This document shows positions 32,585 through 37,742 of a stretch of DNA of 37,742 nt, piece by piece. Under the pieces are notes generated by a model, which ran no database searches, was not told the origin of the DNA, and saw nothing but the letters and a program-made list of their open reading frames with translations. This DNA comes from an uncultured Allobaculum sp. GTDB lineage: Bacteria; Bacillota_I; Bacilli_A; Erysipelotrichales; Erysipelotrichaceae. The stretch's first letter is position 1. Each line of letters begins with the position of its first letter. The stretch lies in NCBI GenBank assembly GCA_910579655.1, contig CAJTVE010000026.1, forward strand, positions 1-37,742. Direction: 5' to 3'. The translations under genes and the position numbers were made by a program.

Positions 32585-34291
32585 TTAAAAATCGTAGCGG
32601 CCGTTGACTGACGGATTTTCGATTCCAAAGACGGAACCAGCTTCATAGGCCTCTGAATATGCGCTCTTCTGCGCATACACGATCTCTAAACTGTATCGTC
32701 CGGAGCGGGAAGAGTCATAGGGATCATGCACATAGACCATGCCGTTTTCATCATATCCATAAACCAGAATCTGATGATCGATGGAGGTACTCGCAAAGAG
32801 TCCAGGTCCGGCTGTTAAAGAGATCATGCCGCCCGCCTTTAAAAGAGCCCGGGATTCTTCCAGAGTCATATCGGAGTGGCAGACAAGGCCATATTTTTCG
32901 GCAAGCCATGGGATTCCATTGGTTACTGTTCCTAATGGTTTGCTGCCAAAAACATCTCCGCTCATGTATCCGGCCGCCTGAAGCGCGTAGCCAAGTTCGA
33001 GTGGTGTCGTCGACGCCGAAGTAAGCGTATTGATGATAGAGGACATCACAGTCGGGACACAACCAAGCTGGGAAAAACTGACATTGGTAAAAACAACGCC
33101 TCCCCAGCGAGGATCAGTCTGCATATAACGGTAAACTGAAGTAAATGCAGATTTTTGGATTGTGCCATCGCTTCCAGGGGTGAGAACGACAGAACCGATC
33201 CGTTGAATACCTGGATCGATCTGGCCCTGTTCATCTAAGACAAAAACTGTGCCATTTCTTGAAACATATGTGCAGGAAGTCAGCATCTGGTAATTCTGGT
33301 CAAACACCCGGGTCTGGCCATGGACACTCACCATTCCCTGACAGGCTTTACCATCCGGGCCAAAGTAGTATGTCTTCTGGATTTGAGGATGGTTAAGCAG
33401 CAAATCGGCCAGCATGCATCCGGTATCGGGATCAAAATAATACAGATTGTTATCAATGAACTGCAGGCCGGTTGCATAAGTACCATCAGCTTTTTCATAG
33501 ACAGTTCCTGGCTGGCCGTTGAAAGTGGTCGTTTTCAGCTCGGCCGGGGGCAGGGCAAAAAAGGCGGTGCCTTCCTGACGCCATCCCAGTCTGGCCAGCG
33601 TTTCATATTCACCGGCATCCGTCGTGTAGTGATGGGTACCGGCTCTTTTTTCATTCGGATTATACAGGCGATAGACACGGGTCGTCTGTTTAGGATCGGT
33701 AGACCAGGCAACTCCTTCATCTTTCCATCCGACATTGACCAGTGTATCGCGTTCATTGGAGTCAAGTGTGTAATGATGATCGCCTGTGTTAGGGTTATAC
33801 AGTCGAAATAAAGGCGCTCCGTCCTCAGACTGATTGATATACCAGTTCACGCCCTCATATTTCCAGGTCAGCCGCATCAGTGTATCGCGTTCAACTTCGG
33901 ACAGAGTGTAGAAATGTTCACCGCTGTTTGGATTGTACAGCCGAAAAACAGGGGAGAGGGAAGAAGAAACAGTCTCGGCTTCATTCTGCGTTTCCATCTT
34001 GCTGCTCATTGCGTGATCTTCACTGGATGAGCGATCAGAACTGGAAGCTGGAGTTTGAAGATCAGGCTCCGATTGGGTATTTTCCTGCCCAATAGTCTGG
34101 GTTCTGGACATCTTTGAATCCGAGATTTCAGAAGCAGATGAGGCAGTTGAATCTGTCTGTTGATTTTGAGTGGCAGAGGATGAGTCTTCAAACTGCTGAT
34201 CTTCGAAAATATCTTCAGCAGCGAAAACCGGATTACTGACAGGCTGAACCAGCAGCAGTCCGCACAGCGTAAACTGAATTGTTCGTTTCAT
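32585..34291 (-). CDS. Secreted protein with DUF5648 repeats and C39-like peptidase domain
   Basis: A 568-residue exported protein. A signal peptide ends at about VFAAED (residue 25), followed by a Ser/Gln/Glu-rich linker to about 110. Three DUF5648 repeats follow, each with the pattern RLYNPN..GxHHYT/HFYT...E.xTLxxxGWxxEG (about 117-250). A segment with YYFDPDTG and YYFGPDGK resembles glucan- or cell-wall-binding repeats. The C-terminal 190 residues are a C39-like cysteine peptidase: Cys in QLGCVPTVMSSI, His in DHQILVYGYD and HDPYD. ATG 34289-34291 is used, though no clear ribosome site precedes it. It probably acts at the cell surface or on host or neighbour peptides (inference). Confidence 0.88.
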   Translation of the reverse strand: MKRTIQFTLCGLLLVQPVSNPVFAAEDIFEDQQFEDSSSATQNQQTDSTASSASEISDSKMSRTQTIGQENTQSEPDLQTPASSSDRSSSEDHAMSSKMETQNEAETVSSSLSPVFRLYNPNSGEHFYTLSEVERDTLMRLTWKYEGVNWYINQSEDGAPLFRLYNPNTGDHHYTLDSNERDTLVNVGWKDEGVAWSTDPKQTTRVYRLYNPNEKRAGTHHYTTDAGEYETLARLGWRQEGTAFFALPPAELKTTTFNGQPGTVYEKADGTYATGLQFIDNNLYYFDPDTGCMLADLLLNHPQIQKTYYFGPDGKACQGMVSVHGQTRVFDQNYQMLTSCTYVSRNGTVFVLDEQGQIDPGIQRIGSVVLTPGSDGTIQKSAFTSVYRYMQTDPRWGGVVFTNVSFSQLGCVPTVMSSIINTLTSASTTPLELGYALQAAGYMSGDVFGSKPLGTVTNGIPWLAEKYGLVCHSDMTLEESRALLKAGGMISLTAGPGLFASTSIDHQILVYGYDENGMVYVHDPYDSSRSGRYSLEIVYAQKSAYSEAYEAGSVFGIENPSVNGRYDF

Positions 34292-35087
34292 CAAATTTTT
34301 GGCAGGGATACCTTCGAATCAGACCGTGAGGCTGAAATGGAATGGAACTGCCAACTCCTACTTTCTTTTTGAAGTATCCTGCTGCGCTTCAGATCATGCA
34401 CGACTGGATCTTTCATCCGCTTTTGCAAATTAAAATATCGTTCTTACATCCATCGGACCAAAGCCATCTTTGTGATCAATTCAGCTGGAACGGTTTTTGA
34501 TTCTTCATTTAATCCTTTACTGGAAAGAATCGGAAAAAGCTTGAATGACCGTAAAATGCGAAGTTATAGAAGTTATAGAGGTGGCTTAAGAGCATGATGA
34601 ACCGAATTTTATGTCTTTTGAACACGCAGCATTCCTTTTTTAAGTCAGCATCTTGTCAGGAACTGAAAGCCGAGATCTGTCCCTGATACCTTAGTTTTGT
34701 TGAGCTTGCTTCTCCTCATCGTGACACTTCGAGGAGATAATTTTCGACCATCGGCCAAGGGTAGAGGCTTCGGATTTTGCGCTAGGAGCAGTATTTGGAC
34801 CAAATTTAATCCTCATTTTGGATCGTATCAGGTCTTTCATGGCAATCACGGCTGCCCATTCAGTGACAAGATTGAAATTTCACCAGCATTTTAACATGAT
34901 GGAAAGCCATACTTAAAAAAATAATTTAACCATTAAAAAGAAGCTACATTTATGTAATAAAATCGTTTGTTAATAAGCAATGATGATTGTTATTCATAAA
35001 TTCTATGCTGAGCTGCCCGAAAAGAATCAGCAGGTTGAAATAGATAGGATATAATTAAGTGAAGATCATTTAAAACGAGGAAGATAG
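34292..35087. other. 796-bp region without a convincing gene
   Basis: It holds the C39 gene promoter (minus strand). Other content: a 9-bp tandem GAAGTTATA (about 34560-34577), a 30-codon frame at 34594-34686 with only a distant GAGGTGG, a TCTCCTC/GAGGAGA hairpin around 34709-34736, and an AT-rich stretch from 34910. TATAAT at 35050-35055 may be the -10 box of the next gene. Confidence 0.5.
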
Positions 35088-35485
35088 ATGAAAAAACAAT
35101 CAGAAAAATCAGCCTTATCCAGGCACTGATCTGCCTGGTTATTTTTATTGTCCTGCTCTATCTTCAGGGCTCTTTCTATTATCCGCAACATGTAGCCTGG
35201 CTGGCACCATATATTTTGATCTGGCTGATCTGTCAGTACTTTTACTGTATCCGGCTTCTTTGGATGATGCTCAAAAAACGGCATACATTTCTGATTCAGA
35301 TCACTGTATTCGCCATTGTCGGCCTGATCTGTTTTGGAATCGGATGGATTGATCCATTCAGTACAAGCTTGTTAGCAAGAGACCCTGAGTGGTGTATTGT
35401 GCATGTAGCTCTTTCAGAGATTTATGGCTTGCTTCTTTGGATCTGCAATTGCTTCATCGCAAAAAGCCTGAGAAGAAAATCCTGA
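35088..35485 (+). pseudogene. Small membrane protein gene, off frame at an A6 tract
   Basis: CGAGGAAGATAG before ATG 35088 is a fair ribosome site, but the frame read from that ATG ends after 13 codons. The main open frame (from about 35090) has no start of its own and encodes a hydrophobic protein. One extra A in the A6 run (35091-35096) would give MKKTIRKISLIQALICLVIF and a continuous 132-residue protein with about four membrane helices ending FIAKSLRRKS. The gene is thus either broken by a one-base loss, switched by slippage, or translated from an unseen start. Family not recognised. Confidence 0.7.
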
Positions 35486-35507
35486 AACCAGTTCTGTTTT
35501 ACAGGTG

Positions 35508-35533
35508 ACAAGTAACAGAATTCTGAAACTTGT
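35508..35533. repeat. 26-bp imperfect palindrome with AGAATTCT centre
   Basis: ACAAGTAACAGAA (35508-35520) and TTCTGAAACTTGT (35521-35533) match as inverted repeats at 11 of 13 positions. It lies just after the membrane gene and no T-run follows, so it could be an operator. A related ATTCTGGAAC word occurs about 30 bp further on. Confidence 0.45.
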
Positions 35534-35604
35534 AATATTCCTGTCACAATTCTGGAACAATTACAGGTTTATCCGGTTGAAGATAAAACCGATACCGATG
35601 CAAT

Positions 35605-35646
35605 AAATCGGACGAAAATTGCTGCTGCTCTGATTTCGTCCGATTT
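35605..35646. terminator. Bidirectional hairpin terminator
   Basis: AAATCGGACGAAA (35605-35617) pairs perfectly with TTTCGTCCGATTT (35634-35646). It lies between the membrane gene (+) and the frameshifted gene (-), so it can serve both; T-runs are short. Confidence 0.7.
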
Positions 35647-35671
35647 CATTTTCTGATCAACTTTGTCACAG

Positions 35672-36015
35672 TTACATGTCACGCTCGTTTCGTATACATG
35701 TCTCATTTTCTGCGTCTGGAACAAGCCCGAATATGTCTTCCACTGCTTTCAGTGCCTGCCGAGTATGCACCGGATCCAGGCTCCATCTTCTATAATCATC
35801 CTCAACGCCAAATTCTGCCAAGTATTCCCGATATCCTGCAATCTCCCCGCCGAGACCTGTCCCATCCTTTCGAACAATGTAGTGACAGCTTTCTTGTCAC
35901 GAATAGTAACGTACATTCGAGCCAGAAAACGGCTGTCTTTTCCTTTGCAATAAGACTGATATTCTTGGCAGATGATTTCTGCGGCCAGAGGATGGAGGGA
36001 CAGCTCTGTTTTCAT
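35672..36015 (-). pseudogene. Frameshifted gene of unknown function
   Basis: From ATG 36013-36015 the frame reads MKTELSLHPLAAEIICQEYQ and continues through KDSRFLARMYVTIRDKK, then meets poor sequence and stops at 35749. From about 35890 the neighbouring frame takes over with a coherent segment (YIVRKDGTGLGGEIAGYREY, then FGVEDDYRRWSLDPVHTR and ALKAVEDIFGLVPDAENE), ending at TAA 35672-35674. One missing A in the run at 35890-35892 accounts for the shift. No ribosome site precedes the ATG. The restored protein would be about 114 residues. Family not recognised; it follows the NADAR-like gene. Confidence 0.6.
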
Positions 36016-36113
36016 GGGGACAGATGAGCAAGATTTAGTTTCTGTGAACAGGGAAGATTCGAAAGTATTACAATTCCTGCTTCTTAATTTTTTTGAGCTA
36101 TTCTGACCTTTGG

Positions 36114-36590
36114 TTATCTTCTTCTTATTCTTTTTCGTACGCGTCTTCGCTCGTGGTAGAGAAGGGCAACAAATTCCACTGTAGTGAGGCATGTCTGAGA
36201 TTTTCTCAGTCTGCCAATGGAATGCCAGAGCAGTCTGTGGCCTGTGTCAAGCAGCGCCTGAGCATAGTCATCGTTCTGATCAGCCAGCGCGTCATAAGCC
36301 CGAACCAGAAAATGCCAGTACTCTTTGCTGTACCGGCTGAAATAAATGCCCTGCCACTGAAGCAAACCGCCATTTTCCTGCCAAGGAATAGCGGAACCAT
36401 ATTTCTTAGCTGTATGTCCATCCATTTGGCACACTGTCGACTGATCCTGCAAAGGAGCTTTTAACGATTGCAGAAGTCCTTCCATGCAGCTAACAGGAAC
36501 CTGGTCAAGGACAAAATGGTGGTTTGCAAAATTTGAAAGACTATTCGCTGGATATTGGCCTTTAGAATGAATATCGAATAAGAGTTTCAT
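36114..36590 (-). CDS. NADAR-like superfamily protein (putative)
   Basis: A 158-residue protein from ATG 36588-36590, preceded by GAGAGGAAAG. NSLSNFANHHFVLDQVPVSC followed by MEGLLQSLKA, then WQGIYFSRYSKEYWHFLVRA and ALLDTGHRLLWHSIG resembles the NADAR layout (SNF..., E..LQ..K, LL.TG...L). NADAR proteins remove ADP-ribose from nucleic acid or NAD-derived compounds and occur in phage and defence contexts. The assignment is by pattern only. The C-terminus is very basic (RRRVRKRIRRR). It is flanked by two broken genes on the same strand. Confidence 0.55.
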   Translation of the reverse strand: MKLLFDIHSKGQYPANSLSNFANHHFVLDQVPVSCMEGLLQSLKAPLQDQSTVCQMDGHTAKKYGSAIPWQENGGLLQWQGIYFSRYSKEYWHFLVRAYDALADQNDDYAQALLDTGHRLLWHSIGRLRKSQTCLTTVEFVALLYHERRRVRKRIRRR

Positions 36591-36621
36591 CTTTCCTCTC
36601 CTCATATAGCAGTCGCTGTAC

Positions 36622-36897
36622 CTAAACATAGTCTTCTAGATCAAAATCTTCTGGTTGCCCTTCTGTTTTTCAGGAAGCAGGCCATTCGATTGCTGTGTTG
36701 TAAGGATAAGTATTCTCTGACGAAAGATAACTGCCGGTTTCCACTTCATCTTCAATCCCAATCCCACCACTTTTTGCAGAGAACCGAAAATGTGTTACTG
36801 TTTCCACCCTTGCGATTTTGATTCGGCTAAGTATCCTATTCAAATCAAATTGACTGACGAGCAAATCGAGACAACTAATATGTATGAGTATGATCAA
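36622..36897 (-). pseudogene. Small hypothetical gene with an in-frame TGA
   Basis: A frame without good start (only TTG) reads FRFSAKSGGIGIEDEVETGS, then YLSSENTYPYNTAIEWPAS, and stops at TGA 36670-36672. The same frame continues for 15 acidic codons (KTEGQPEDFDLEDYV) to TAG 36622-36624, just before the NADAR-like gene. The two parts together look like the C-terminal end of one protein. The 5' end is not identifiable. Family unknown. Confidence 0.4.
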
Positions 36898-36963
36898 TCA
36901 TGGTAATGGAACTATGTTATTTACCCTAATAAGTGATCAAGTTATTAAGCGACAGCTCCATAG

Positions 36964-37212
36964 CTAAATCTTGGAAGCTGATACAATCCCTTCCTGGATT
37001 ATGTAAATTTCTAGGTCTTTGGCTGAATAAACCTTATCGTATCCATCTTTGTGATATTTCTCGGCCTTGATGTCCGCAACAACGTCCTTTAAAAATTCTG
37101 CAAAATCTGGATTCTTATCAACTAACCGGTTCACGGTTGTCCAGTCAATTTTGTTCTCCCTAGCCGGAAATAGAACAGAACTTTTTGCATTGTATTCCAG
37201 AAGCAATGTCAT
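36964..37212 (-). CDS. Small hypothetical protein
   Basis: An 82-residue soluble, charged protein starting MTLLLEYNAKSSVLFPAREN and ending DKVYSAKDLEIYIIQEGIVS. Its composition looks like real coding sequence, but the ribosome site is weak (TCTAGCTAA before the ATG). The N-terminal LEYNAKS and the closing SAKDLE element recall small antitoxin-like proteins; this is no more than a resemblance. A hairpin (37238-37262) and the transposase remnant lie upstream. Confidence 0.45.
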   Translation of the reverse strand: MTLLLEYNAKSSVLFPARENKIDWTTVNRLVDKNPDFAEFLKDVVADIKAEKYHKDGYDKVYSAKDLEIYIIQEGIVSASKI

Positions 37213-37237
37213 TTAGCTAGAAAAATATGACTTTAAA

Positions 37238-37262
37238 CTTTGTCTCAAAATTGAAGACAAAG
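37238..37262. repeat. Perfect 8-bp stem hairpin near the transposase gene
   Basis: CTTTGTCT (37238-37245) and AGACAAAG (37255-37262), loop of nine, without a long T-run. It could mark or lie near the end of the insertion element whose transposase lies to the right. Confidence 0.4.
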
Positions 37263-37363
37263 CGAATGATCGAGACTGAATCCGGTCCTCATCCATTCAT
37301 ATGCACCAAATAAGCACAAAATATATTGATTAATCTGGATGTATTCGTCCAAATAGGTGCACT

Positions 37364-37388
37364 AAAAACAACTCTTTGATAAGAGCTG
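37364..37388 (-). terminator. Terminator of the partial transposase gene
   Basis: On the minus strand CAGCTCTT (37388-37381) pairs with AAGAGTTG (37376-37369, one G-T pair) and five Ts follow. It lies 54 bp past the transposase stop. Confidence 0.75.
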
Positions 37389-37441
37389 CTTTTAAGAAAT
37401 TAGCAAGCACATAACATTCATTAAATGCGCGTATAACGCAC

Positions 37442-37741
37442 TTATCGGTAAGTGAACCATATCAAACGATTGGGATGGAGATTTCGTTTGAAGCTCCTCT
37501 CTGGTCGAACAGGTAGTTTTTCTCTGAGCAGCTCCTCAGTCAGAGCCTGAAACTCCGCTTTTGTAATTTGACGAATCGTTCGATTCTTCGTCCACTTCGG
37601 GGTGAACGTGTTCCTGATAGCCCGTATCGCCTTAGTTGTATTGATTTGGTATTCATAAGTTGTCTGATTCTCTTCTTTATTATCTGATTGAGATGATTCA
37701 AGAACACACTTTTTGATCTCGGAAACCAGATTGTAGAAGAT
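37442..37741 (-). CDS. Transposase, C-terminal part (5' end outside window)
   Basis: A frame open to the right edge reads, in the minus direction, IFYNLVSEIKKCVLESSQSD, later NTTKAIRAIRNTFTPKWTKN and RTIRQITKAEFQALTEELLR, and ends with RPERSFKRNLHPNRLIWFTYR at TAA 37442-37444. About 99 residues are visible. The ending (basic, ...R..R.....WFTYR) resembles IS4-type transposases (DDE class); the catalytic core lies outside the window, so the family is not certain. It shows that an insertion element reaches into this end. Confidence 0.6.
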   Translation of the reverse strand: MFYNLVSEIKKCVLESSQSDNKEENQTTYEYQINTTKAIRAIRNTFTPKWTKNRTIRQITKAEFQALTEELLREKLPVRPERSFKRNLHPNRLIWFTYR

Positions 37742-37742
37742 A

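Noticed and set aside
34594..34686. 30-codon frame starting with two ATG codons
   Set aside because: The GAGGTGG is too far from the start, there is no terminator, and the peptide has no distinctive features.

Overview
The window looks like the chromosome of a low-to-moderate GC Bacillota, probably a gut-type Erysipelotrichales-like anaerobe. This is inferred from strong AGGAGG-type ribosome sites, lipobox lipoproteins, a DUF1836 protein, a mannose-family PTS and a COG1373 ATPase; no rRNA or tRNA is present to fix the taxon. It reads as accessory and regulatory sequence, with mobile-element remnants at both ends: the 3' end of an IscB nuclease gene at the left edge and the 3' end of a transposase gene at the right edge.

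Positions 1-6720: after the iscB tail comes a phosphorylation-signalling island related to the TerY-P / E. coli yegI-pphC-yegL group. A von Willebrand A (VWA) gene is divergent from an operon of a PP2C phosphatase, a transglutaminase-like protein and a membrane-anchored kinase. The VWA gene is cut by an in-frame TAA; its conserved C-terminal part is still open behind the stop and ends just before a terminator. Positions 6981-8843 hold a DUF1836 protein and a lipoprotein.

Positions 9302-17912: a sugar-sensing and uptake block. A membrane-tethered sugar-binding protein, a NarL-type histidine kinase and its response regulator overlap or abut, followed by an extracellular solute-binding protein without any permease, then a complete mannose-family PTS (IIA, IIB, IIC, IID) and a small membrane protein. 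TGACA/TGTCA half-sites in a 5-2-5 arrangement lie upstream of both the sensor operon and the PTS operon, so the two-component system probably controls the PTS.

Positions 17913-30239: MscS channel with a long disordered tail, a small DNA-binding-like protein, an untracked 45-residue membrane protein, a YdcF-family protein, an 861-residue ATPase/permease fusion, a frameshifted serine recombinase relic, a large lipoprotein and a YfcE-type phosphoesterase. A candidate small RNA (about 18242-18428) sits in the gap before mscS.

Positions 30608-37742: a COG1373 ATPase whose upstream region carries three palindromes spaced about 40 bp apart, then a secreted DUF5648/C39-peptidase protein. The right end is a decay zone: a membrane-protein gene off frame at an A6 tract, a NADAR-like gene, a frameshifted gene, a gene with an in-frame TGA, a small hypothetical gene and the partial transposase.
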